A DNA stretch of 40,361 bases from JBBQXY01 sp051004815 (GTDB lineage: Bacteria; Chloroflexota; Ktedonobacteria; Ktedonobacterales; Ktedonobacteraceae): NCBI GenBank assembly GCA_051004815.1, contig JBPCJY010000048.1, positions 1 through 40,361 on the forward strand. The letters run 5' to 3'. The notes beneath the pieces were generated by a model. That model was not told where the DNA came from and made no database searches. It saw only the letters and a program-made list of their open reading frames with translations. Position 1 is the stretch's first letter. Every line of letters begins with the position of its first letter. Positions 30,183 through 37,853 of this stretch are shown piece after piece. Made by a program: the position numbers and the translations under genes.

Positions 30183-31136
30183 CTACATCAATCCTTTGCT
30201 CTTCAAGAAGTCCGTCGCTACTTGTTTGACGGCCTGGGTCACGGACATACCACTGGCCTTTTTGGTCGCGACCTGCTGTTGCAGCGTGATGCTGACATCA
30301 GTGGTCAGGTCTGGGGCCAGCGGATTCAGGATTGTCGCGATATCGGGATGGGCCGATAGCACGGAATCACGCACGATAGGGGCCGGATTGAAGGCTGGGA
30401 AGCCATTCTTATCATCCTGCAAGAAGACAAAGTTCTGCTGCGGTACCGAGGCGTCTGTGCCATAGCAAACATTGAACTGAGCCTGGTTCGCCTGGACGGC
30501 GGAGAAGCCAATAGCGTAATCCACGGTCTGGGTTTTCTTGAAGCTCTTGGTCGTGAAGCCGTAGGTCTTTTGCAGGTTGTCAACGAAGGAGATACCATCG
30601 CTGGGAGACTCGAGAATCATTTGCTTGACCTTCGGGGCTAGCTGCGAGATGGTGGTGATACCGAGGCTCTGCGACAGGCTTTTCGAGGTACAGATGGCAT
30701 AGCCATCGTTCAGCGGGGCAGGATCGAGCCAGGTAATTTTATACTGCTGCTCGAAGCCATTCTTCACGGCCTGGTAATCCTTCTGAGGGTCATACGTGGA
30801 AGTGATATTCAGCACATTGAGGCCGGTGGCGGTGAACTCTGGATAGAGGTCGATGTCGCCATTTTTGATGGCCGCGATGTTGAAAGGGGTGTTGCCAAAG
30901 GCCAATTTCTCGTTGACCGTGTAGCCTGCATGACGAAGTAACAGGCTATACATCTCGGTGAGCAACTGGGCCTCGACGTCTTTTTTCCCTCCAACTGTGA
31001 CCGTACCCTTGTTAGTGGTAGTGCCATTGACGGTGCCACCACTGCCAGAGCTGCCACACGCCGACAGGATCAGCAGTGGCAAGAATACGAACAGGGCGAG
31101 AGCCTTAACCCGCCAGTTTCGTTTGTGGGGAGCCAT
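30183..31136 (-). CDS. Osmolyte ABC transporter substrate-binding lipoprotein (OpuCC/ProX-like)
   Basis: A 317-residue secreted lipoprotein. A basic N-terminus, hydrophobic helix and lipobox LSAC (lipidated C27) are followed by a Gly/Ser linker and a type II periplasmic-binding domain of the OpuAC family (GTVTVGGKKDVEAQLLTEMYSLLLRHAGYTV...FGNTPFNIAAIKNGDIDLYPEFTATGLNVL). The YPEFT segment is typical of glycine betaine/choline/carnitine binders. It would capture a quaternary amine outside the cell and deliver it to the two permeases encoded upstream. It is last in the operon, 78 bases after the second permease gene. Confidence 0.9.
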   Translation of the reverse strand: MAPHKRNWRVKALALFVFLPLLILSACGSSGSGGTVNGTTTNKGTVTVGGKKDVEAQLLTEMYSLLLRHAGYTVNEKLAFGNTPFNIAAIKNGDIDLYPEFTATGLNVLNITSTYDPQKDYQAVKNGFEQQYKITWLDPAPLNDGYAICTSKSLSQSLGITTISQLAPKVKQMILESPSDGISFVDNLQKTYGFTTKSFKKTQTVDYAIGFSAVQANQAQFNVCYGTDASVPQQNFVFLQDDKNGFPAFNPAPIVRDSVLSAHPDIATILNPLAPDLTTDVSITLQQQVATKKASGMSVTQAVKQVATDFLKSKGLM

Positions 31137-31214
31137 AATTTCCTCCTCGTGATAAATGACAAAAAAGACGTTGGCTCAAAACGTTGTGTGCGTTATTGGA
31201 GCCAACGGACTGAG

Positions 31215-31877
31215 CTATGCTTTAGCTATATCAACCTTTTCCTGTAGGCGCAGACCTTCAGGGGTTAGGAGTCGTTGTAGCCAACTCATAATCAGCTCTA
31301 TCATCATTGCCAGTATTGCTACCGGAATAGCACCGGCAAGGATTTCCGCGTTTCTAAACGTGTTGACCCCGTCAATAATATAGTCGCCGTAGCCGCCCGC
31401 ACCAATAATCGCGGCCAATGTGGCTGTTGCCACGATCTGGACGGCAGAGGTGCGTATACCCGCGGCGATGATGGGCAACACCAACGGAGTCTGTATACGA
31501 GTGATGTTCTGCCATGTGGTCATACCTATGCCCTTGGCCGCGTCAATAGTGGCGGGGTCGATGCCGCGAATACTGGTGTAGGTATTCAATAGGATAGGCG
31601 GTATGCCTAAGATGACCAGGGCGACGATAGTGGGTGGGTCTCCAGTGTGCAGGATAGGAATAACAAGGATGAGGAAGGCGATGACTGGAATAGCCCGCAT
31701 CAAGCCGCTGAGATTGACGGCGACAAAGGCCGCTATCGGACTGCGCGAGACGGCTACACCCAGCACTACGCCTATGGTAATCGCCAGGACGATAGAGATA
31801 CCGCAAATTTGCAGGTATTCGATGGTATGTCCAATAAAGTCATTGTTGGGATCGACGATAAAGTTTATCACATCCAT
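31215..31877 (-). CDS. Osmolyte ABC transporter permease (OpuCD/ProW-like)
   Basis: A 220-residue integral membrane protein with about five or six helices and the BPD_transp_1 coupling segment DAAKGIGMTTWQNITRIQTPLVLPIIAAGIRTSAVQIVATATLAAIIGAGGYGDYI. The short N-terminal region (FIVDPNNDFIGHTIEYLQICGISIVLAI) is typical of OpuCB/OpuCD half-size permeases. It would pair with the neighbouring permease to form the channel of a glycine betaine/choline-type importer. It lies 17 bases after the other permease gene. Confidence 0.9.
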   Translation of the reverse strand: MDVINFIVDPNNDFIGHTIEYLQICGISIVLAITIGVVLGVAVSRSPIAAFVAVNLSGLMRAIPVIAFLILVIPILHTGDPPTIVALVILGIPPILLNTYTSIRGIDPATIDAAKGIGMTTWQNITRIQTPLVLPIIAAGIRTSAVQIVATATLAAIIGAGGYGDYIIDGVNTFRNAEILAGAIPVAILAMMIELIMSWLQRLLTPEGLRLQEKVDIAKA

Positions 31878-31894
31878 TGCAATGATCCCCTCCT

Positions 31895-32551
31895 CTAGGC
31901 AACAGATAACGCGCTGCGGCCCCGGTTGAGGGAGATTTGTACTCCCAACAAGATCAGATCAGCAACGATAGCGAGCACACCCATTAAGATACCGCCAGCA
32001 CTGATCGCATCAAAGTCACGCGAGTCGAGATTATTGAAGATCAGGTCGCCCAATCCGCCTTGTCCGGCCAGCGATGCCAGCGAGGCGATGCCAATGGTTG
32101 TCACTGTGGCAATGCGAATACCGGCCACAATGACGGGCAGGGCCAGCGGTAACGTCACACGCCACAGTATTTGGCTACGGTTCATCCCCATGGCGCGTCC
32201 AACTTCAATGAGCAAAGGATCGATGCCATTGACGGCGGCGGCAGTGTTGCGGATCAACACAAGCTGTGTGTAGATGACAAGCGGGATAATGATGGTAGCG
32301 GCGGTCAGGTGCGTGATGGTGATAAGTACGCCAATCAAAGCGATGCCGGGGATGGTGTAGAGCAGCCCTGAGACGGTGATAATTGGCAGGTAGAGGCGAC
32401 GAAAGCGAACAACCAACAAGCCCAGGGGAATAGCGATGATGATCGAGATGAGCATCGTGATGCCAACGAGATAAAGATGCTGCAAGAATAAATTCGGGAT
32501 GCTTTCAGGATCAGTGAGATCATAGTTATAGCCGCTAAGCAGATAATGCAT
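31895..32551 (-). CDS. Osmolyte ABC transporter permease (OpuCB/ProW-like)
   Basis: A 218-residue membrane protein homologous to its neighbour: about five or six helices and the coupling loop EVGRAMGMNRSQILWRVTLPLALPVIVAGIRIATVTTIGIASLASLAGQGGLGDLIF. GAGGAG stands four bases before the ATG. A promoter-like pair lies 78-107 bases upstream, so the transporter genes may be transcribed independently of the large kinase gene before them. It forms the membrane channel with the second permease. Confidence 0.9.
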   Translation of the reverse strand: MHYLLSGYNYDLTDPESIPNLFLQHLYLVGITMLISIIIAIPLGLLVVRFRRLYLPIITVSGLLYTIPGIALIGVLITITHLTAATIIIPLVIYTQLVLIRNTAAAVNGIDPLLIEVGRAMGMNRSQILWRVTLPLALPVIVAGIRIATVTTIGIASLASLAGQGGLGDLIFNNLDSRDFDAISAGGILMGVLAIVADLILLGVQISLNRGRSALSVA

Positions 32552-32628
32552 ATTTCTCCTCGCTTATTGACTTTTCATTACCTATCAGTAGTTCGCAAGA
32601 GCTACGGTTATTTTTAGCCACGAACAAC

Positions 32629-32658
32629 ATAATACAACATGAGCTAGCTACAAGACAA
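32629..32658 (-). promoter_or_regulatory. Promoter of the osmolyte permease/lipoprotein genes
   Basis: On the minus strand TTGTCT (32653-32658), an 18-base spacer, then TATTAT (32629-32634). It lies in the 151-base gap between the kinase stop and the first permease start and would allow separate expression of the three transporter genes. Confidence 0.5.
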
Positions 32659-32702
32659 ATCGCGCTTGTTTTTGCCACGTAAGATACGTTGTGAATGGAC
32701 CT

Positions 32703-35700
32703 TTACTCACAATCTCCGGTTGGAGCGGACTCTTTAGAGGATGAGAGCGGCAGCCATACAGTAAAGAGGGAGCCTTGATCCTCAGTACTTTCCACTGTGA
32801 TGGTGCCGTCGTGCTGTTCTACGATTTGATGGGCACTGCTTAAACCGATGCCTGTGCCTGTAATGCTGCGCGTGACATTGCCGGCGCGATGGAATTGTTC
32901 AAAGATGTAGGGGAGGTCAGCGGCGGGAATACCTATGCCGTGATCCTGAATGGCAATCACGGCCTGTGGGATGTTGTCTACCTCCTGTTGCGAAACCTCT
33001 ACCAGGATGTCATCGCCATGTGGACTATATTTGATCGCGTTAGATATGAGATTGGCGAAGACGCGCTCAAGATGGGCGGTATCCCATTGCCCAACTAACG
33101 TTGAAAGATGGGAGTGTAACAAGAGCTTGTGCCGCCCGGTTGTCTGTTGTTGGGCGGCAACGACCTGTTGCACGAGGTCAATGATATCGATTGGCTGGGG
33201 GTCAAGGTCGAGATGTTGTCCCATTTGTAGGCGTGCCATGCTTAGCAATTCGTTAATCAAGCGGGTCATTTTGGTCGAAGTTTCGTCAATTTTTGCTAGC
33301 CCATTGATAAGCTGGTCAGTATTGAGCACGTCGGCTCGTTTTACCATGCGACTGAGTAGCTGGGCATACCCTTTAATGGTGCCAACGGGATTTTTTAAGT
33401 CATGCGAGACGAGGGAGAGCAATTCATCGCGTCCGTAGATGGCATCTTGTGCCTGCTGATAAAGGTGGGCATTTTCGATAGCCACGGAGGCCATTTGGGC
33501 GATCTGTATGAGAATAACCTCGTCCTCTGCCGTGAAATCGCTCCCGTCGTATTTATCTGAAAGTTGGACCAGGCCAAGATTCTGTCCATTGCGTCCGATC
33601 AGTGGCGCGGCTAACCAACCGCGCATAGGTGGACGCTCCTGCGTCTCTTTGCTGAAGCCAAGCCACTCGGCGTGCCGCTCAAGCTCGGCTTGTGAGAGGC
33701 GTACAGCTTTATTATTGTTGAAAACAACGCCATAGATGCCGGACCCATCAATGTGTATTTCAGCATCGCGCCAGGAAGCATAGGTATTGGAGAGGGATAC
33801 GGCGTTGATGGCTCGCGCCCAATTGCCCTGCGGTACCCTGGAGGTGATGCCCTGGTGTGCGCCGATAATGGCCCGTGCCTTGTCGGTAATGAGCCATAAA
33901 ATCTCTTCACTGGAGAGCGTCGAGTTGATCGCGAGGGCAGCGTTCGCTAATTGCTGCAAGCGGTCGGTATGTTGCTTGATGCGTGCTGTTGCCTCTTCGC
34001 GCATCCTGGCGATTTCCAGGTGAGATTTGACACGGGCCAGCAGTTCCCGTGCGGAAAATGGCTTGACCAGGTAATCATCTGCTCCCGCCTCTAGCCCCTC
34101 GATGGCCGCTTCCTCTCCAGCGCGGGCCGAGAGTAAGATAACCGGCACAGCTTGCGTGCGTGCATCTGAATGCAGGGTGTGGAGCAGTTGAAAGCCATCG
34201 AGTTCTGGCATCATCAGGTCACTAATGACCAGGTCTGGTTTCCGCTCGAAGGCTGCCGCTAGTGCCATGGCACCGTTAGCGACAGCTTGCACGGTGTAGT
34301 GGGTACTGAGCAGACGTTGCATATAGTCACGCATATCGGCGTTGTCGTCCGCCAGGAGGATATATGCATGAGCGGTTTCCGTCGCATCCTGGGATGCTTG
34401 GGATGCCTGAGATGCTTTAGGTGGTAAAACCGCATAAGAGGTCGTCTGTTCTACGGGCTGGGTTTCGAGTACGAGTTCACCAGTCGTGCGTTTGTTGCTG
34501 TTTGGTAGCCAGCGCAAGGCATCCTCAATAAAAGGCGCGGTCCCTATGGCGGTTGATTGCGCTGTTCGTGTTGTACCGATACGTTCACTGGGGAGATGAG
34601 CAGAACCCAGTGGGATAATGATGGTAAAGGTAGTACCCTCGCCGGACACACTTTCAACGTGTATATTGCCATTGTGTAGTTTGACCAACTCATTGACCAG
34701 GGCGAGACCAATGCCGGAGCCTTCGTGCGTGCGTGCTTTGACACCACGAATACGGTGGAAACGCTCGAAGAGATGTGGTAACTCCTCCTGGGAGATACCG
34801 GTACCCGTATCACGGACGCGCAAGTGGGCCGCGTTGTCCTCCAAATGCAGTGACACGCTGATCTGGCCTGCGAAGGTAAATTTAAAGGCGTTGGAGAGCA
34901 GATTGAGCACAATTTTTTCCCACATGTCCCGGTCTATATAGACCAGTTCAGGCAGGGGTGAGCATTCAACGACAAATTGTAGTGCAGCCTGTTCCATAGC
35001 GGAACGAAAGACGCTCGCCAGATCGGTGGTAAAGGCTGCCAGGTCTGTTGGTTCATAGACCGCCTCCGCACGCCCAGCTTCAATACGAGAAAAGTCGAGC
35101 AGCGTATTGACGAGTTTGAGCAAGCGTAAGCTGTTACGTCGCACGATCTGTAAGCGTTCATGCTGCCGCGGTGAAAGTGGGTTCTCGCTATCGGCCAGGG
35201 CATCCTCAACAGGACCGAGCATGAGGGTGAGCGGCGTGCGAAACTCGTGGCTGACATTGCTGAAAAAAGTTGTTTTAGCCCGGTCGAGTTCGGCCAGAGC
35301 CTCCGCCCGGAGGTTTGCCTCGTGATAAGCATTTGCCTTGCCTATGGCTATGGCTAGCTGCTCGGCGACGAGTTCGAAGAAATTGCGGTAGTCGTCGTCG
35401 AGTGCTCGCATTGGACTAATCCCTGCTATCAATATGCCATAAGGCGTAGGCAGTCCAGGGCGAGAGATAGGCAATACAAGCACACTATGGGGCAGTAGGC
35501 CATCACTATGGATGTGGAACGGGTCAAAGCGGGTAGCTATATTTTCCACAATTTCGGTTTGTTGTGTATGGACAACGTGGGAGAGAGGCCATTGATTACT
35601 GTCGGGCGATTCACTGTTTAAATCGACGTGTGTTGGACTGGCAGGAGTATTGCTATCGAGGCCAAAGCTTCCAGCAAGCGTAGCTGTTTTGCCATCATCT

Positions 35701-36350
35701 TCCAATAAGTACAGCAGTGCAAAAGGGATATCGGCAGCATTTTGAGCGAGTATGCCTGCGGAAATGGAGCAGGCTTCCTCGGCTGTTTTCGCCTCGGCGG
35801 AATATTCCGCGAGGTCATGGAGCATGCGTAAGCGGCGTTCGCTCAGCACCTGGCGCGTTGTTTCGGTCACAGCAGTAAAGACCCCGCCGATGCCACCAGT
35901 TTCGTCGCGTATGGGGCTGTAGGAGAAGGTGAAATAGCATTCTTCCGCGTAGCCGTTGCGTTCGAGGGGCAGCATCTGGTTATCTGACCAGGTGGCAGAG
36001 CCGGTGTCCATGACGTTCTGAAGCATAGGCCCAATAATATCCCAAATCTCCGGCCAGCACTCTTGACCTCGATGACCCATCGCCTGTGGATGTTTGATGG
36101 AACCGAGTATGGTGCAGTAGGCATCGTTGTAGAGCATGACAAGCTCTGGCCCCCACCAGATGAGCATGGGAAAACGAGAAGCTAAACAAATACTGATCGT
36201 GGTACGTAAACTCTGAGGCCAGCTTTCACTGGGGCCAAGGGGAGTCTTTGCCCAATCAAGGGAGCGCATGAACTGTCCCATTTCCCCCCCGCCGCTAAAG
36301 ATATCACTGGTCGCAGAAATAGCTGCTTCAGCGGATATGCTATCCATCAT
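32703..36350 (-). CDS. Hybrid sensor kinase with two kinase cores around one receiver
   Basis: A 1215-residue soluble signalling protein with no transmembrane helix. Order: PAS (about 40-165), GAF 1 (185-340), HisKA 1 with H368 (SNVSHEFRTPLT), HATPase 1 (N box NLLSNAFKFT, DTGTG 514-518, GSGIGL), linker, receiver (ADDN 667-670, phosphoacceptor D711, K763), GAF 2 (805-960), HisKA 2 with H983 (VSHDLKNPVG), HATPase 2 (NLISNAIKYS, DHGIG 1136-1140, GTGIGL). Both cores retain all catalytic motifs. There is no output domain, so signalling must go to a separate regulator or phosphotransfer protein. AGGAGG precedes the start, and the second Met is better spaced. It is embedded between the ATPase and permease genes of an osmolyte importer. 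Confidence 0.92.
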   Translation of the reverse strand: MMDSISAEAAISATSDIFSGGGEMGQFMRSLDWAKTPLGPSESWPQSLRTTISICLASRFPMLIWWGPELVMLYNDAYCTILGSIKHPQAMGHRGQECWPEIWDIIGPMLQNVMDTGSATWSDNQMLPLERNGYAEECYFTFSYSPIRDETGGIGGVFTAVTETTRQVLSERRLRMLHDLAEYSAEAKTAEEACSISAGILAQNAADIPFALLYLLEDDGKTATLAGSFGLDSNTPASPTHVDLNSESPDSNQWPLSHVVHTQQTEIVENIATRFDPFHIHSDGLLPHSVLVLPISRPGLPTPYGILIAGISPMRALDDDYRNFFELVAEQLAIAIGKANAYHEANLRAEALAELDRAKTTFFSNVSHEFRTPLTLMLGPVEDALADSENPLSPRQHERLQIVRRNSLRLLKLVNTLLDFSRIEAGRAEAVYEPTDLAAFTTDLASVFRSAMEQAALQFVVECSPLPELVYIDRDMWEKIVLNLLSNAFKFTFAGQISVSLHLEDNAAHLRVRDTGTGISQEELPHLFERFHRIRGVKARTHEGSGIGLALVNELVKLHNGNIHVESVSGEGTTFTIIIPLGSAHLPSERIGTTRTAQSTAIGTAPFIEDALRWLPNSNKRTTGELVLETQPVEQTTSYAVLPPKASQASQASQDATETAHAYILLADDNADMRDYMQRLLSTHYTVQAVANGAMALAAAFERKPDLVISDLMMPELDGFQLLHTLHSDARTQAVPVILLSARAGEEAAIEGLEAGADDYLVKPFSARELLARVKSHLEIARMREEATARIKQHTDRLQQLANAALAINSTLSSEEILWLITDKARAIIGAHQGITSRVPQGNWARAINAVSLSNTYASWRDAEIHIDGSGIYGVVFNNNKAVRLSQAELERHAEWLGFSKETQERPPMRGWLAAPLIGRNGQNLGLVQLSDKYDGSDFTAEDEVILIQIAQMASVAIENAHLYQQAQDAIYGRDELLSLVSHDLKNPVGTIKGYAQLLSRMVKRADVLNTDQLINGLAKIDETSTKMTRLINELLSMARLQMGQHLDLDPQPIDIIDLVQQVVAAQQQTTGRHKLLLHSHLSTLVGQWDTAHLERVFANLISNAIKYSPHGDDILVEVSQQEVDNIPQAVIAIQDHGIGIPAADLPYIFEQFHRAGNVTRSITGTGIGLSSAHQIVEQHDGTITVESTEDQGSLFTVWLPLSSSKESAPTGDCE

Positions 36351-36618
36351 TGCGCCTCCTGACGGTAGAGTCTTGCCGTTCTTCCCATCTTCACATGATA
36401 TGTGGATGATAGAACTATTCCATCGTTTAGTGGAACTATTCTCAATACGTTACAGTGAGAAGAACAATGATAGAAGACAGATATACGTCATACATCTGCC
36501 TACAGTGCCGTCCCTACCCTGTATATTAATTGATAAGATTGTAAATGTCAAACTCAGCCATAGGAAAAGCTATAAAAAGTTTTCTACTCCACAATTCTGA
36601 TTGAGGTTTTCGCGATTA
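36351..36618. other. 268-bp gap between importer ATPase and hybrid kinase genes
   Basis: No coding frame of note. The part near the kinase start contains the 21-base-period direct repeats (36412-36441). The rest is AT-rich, with no strong hairpin or terminator. Confidence 0.5.
36412..36441 (-). promoter_or_regulatory. Direct repeat upstream of the hybrid kinase gene
   Basis: GAACTATTC occurs at 36412-36420 and 36433-36441 (on the minus strand, GAATAGTTC twice), 21 bases apart, which is two helical turns. The repeats lie 62-91 bases upstream of the kinase start, where an activator would bind. A TATCAT (minus, near 36395-36400) could be the -10. Confidence 0.4.
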
Positions 36619-37632
36619 TTATATTTTGGCGACTTCACCACTCGTTTCACTGCTATGGAAGCGTGAAATTTCACGATTGATGCTGCTCAGTGTTACGTAG
36701 CCGATTGGTTCCTGAGTGTCCTCATCAAAAACCACCAGCTTGCTGCTATTGGTCTCGATTAACGAGAGCATAACTTGTAGCAAGGTCGCCGTGGATGAGC
36801 AACGCGGGCTATCCTCTGAAGAGATATGGTTATCGTACCCATGATCCAGGGCTGTAGAGACCGGGAGATATTCCAATTGACGCAGCATATTATCCGCGCC
36901 GACTAACTTGCTCACAAAGTCGTTGGCAGGGTGAGACAGCAAGTCAATGGGAGTGCCGAGTTGCACCAGTTTGCCTTCGGATAGTACAGCGATTTGATCT
37001 CCGAGGCGAAAGGCCTCTTCAACGTCGTGTGTGACAAAAAGAATGGTTTTGTGCATGGTGCGGCGAATGCGCAACAGTTCCTCCTGCATGCGTTCGCGTG
37101 TAATGGCGTCCAGTGCGCCAAAGGGTTCATCCATCAGCAGAATATCGGGATCAGTGGCGAGTGCGCGTGCCAGCCCGACGCGTTGTTGCTGACCACCCGA
37201 CAATTGGCGTGGGAAGCGACGGCGGTATTCAGCGGGTTCCAGCCCGACCAGTTCGAGCAGTTCATCAACACGCGTGGCCATCCGTTGTTTGGGCCAGCCA
37301 GCAATCTCGGCGGTAATGCGAATATTTTCCGCGATGTTCATATGGGGAAACAGCCCCGCTTGCTGAATAACGTAGCCGATGCGACGACGCAACGTAATGG
37401 GGTTTTCCTCCAAAATATTATGGCCATCGAACAAAATCCTGCCGGAAGTAGGTTCGATGAGCCGATTAACCATGCGTAACAAGGTGGTTTTGCCCGAACC
37501 GGATGTCCCCAGGAGCATACAAATAGAGCTTGATTCTGAGCTTCCCTTGACTTCAAAAGACACTGCATCAACGGCAGGTTTACTTGTCCCAGGATATTCT
37601 TTCGTCACCTTGTCAAATGTGATCGTTTCCAT
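36619..37632 (-). CDS. Osmolyte ABC transporter ATP-binding protein with C-terminal CBS region (OpuCA/ProV-like)
   Basis: A 337-residue ATPase. Walker A GTSGSGKTT (42-50), Q-loop VIQQAGLFPHM, signature LSGGQQQRVGLARAL, Walker B ILLMDEPFGALD and H-loop VTHDVEEAF are complete. The C-terminal 60 residues (ATLLQVMLSLIETNSSKLVVFDEDTQEPIGYVTLSSINREI) form one CBS motif; OpuCA usually carries two in tandem, which sense ionic strength or c-di-AMP, so regulation may be reduced or need dimerisation. It powers uptake through the two permeases encoded 4 kb downstream, beyond the kinase gene. It is divergent from the sedolisin gene. Confidence 0.9.
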   Translation of the reverse strand: METITFDKVTKEYPGTSKPAVDAVSFEVKGSSESSSICMLLGTSGSGKTTLLRMVNRLIEPTSGRILFDGHNILEENPITLRRRIGYVIQQAGLFPHMNIAENIRITAEIAGWPKQRMATRVDELLELVGLEPAEYRRRFPRQLSGGQQQRVGLARALATDPDILLMDEPFGALDAITRERMQEELLRIRRTMHKTILFVTHDVEEAFRLGDQIAVLSEGKLVQLGTPIDLLSHPANDFVSKLVGADNMLRQLEYLPVSTALDHGYDNHISSEDSPRCSSTATLLQVMLSLIETNSSKLVVFDEDTQEPIGYVTLSSINREISRFHSSETSGEVAKI

Positions 37633-37853
37633 TTGTTGGTGCTCCTCTCAATTGACGTGGTGAATTGCGCTCCTACAAGCCTTAGCCATTATATGCAATA
37701 ACCCCGGTAATTGCAAAAAAATTCCCAGCATCCTGAGAAACCCGGCAACCTACGTTTCTGGCGCAGCGAAAAATCCCCCAAGCCTCTCAGTATTCACGTT
37801 TATCATTGTATGTCTTTGTATTGTATTGCGTTTATTTTGAGTTGGAGAGCCAC
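37633..37853. promoter_or_regulatory. Divergent promoter region, importer ATPase / sedolisin
   Basis: 221 bases between divergent genes. An inverted repeat TGCAAT (37694-37699) / ATTGCA (37710-37715) with ten bases between lies nearer the ATPase gene and could be an operator. I cannot pick a reliable -35/-10 pair for either side. Confidence 0.4.
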
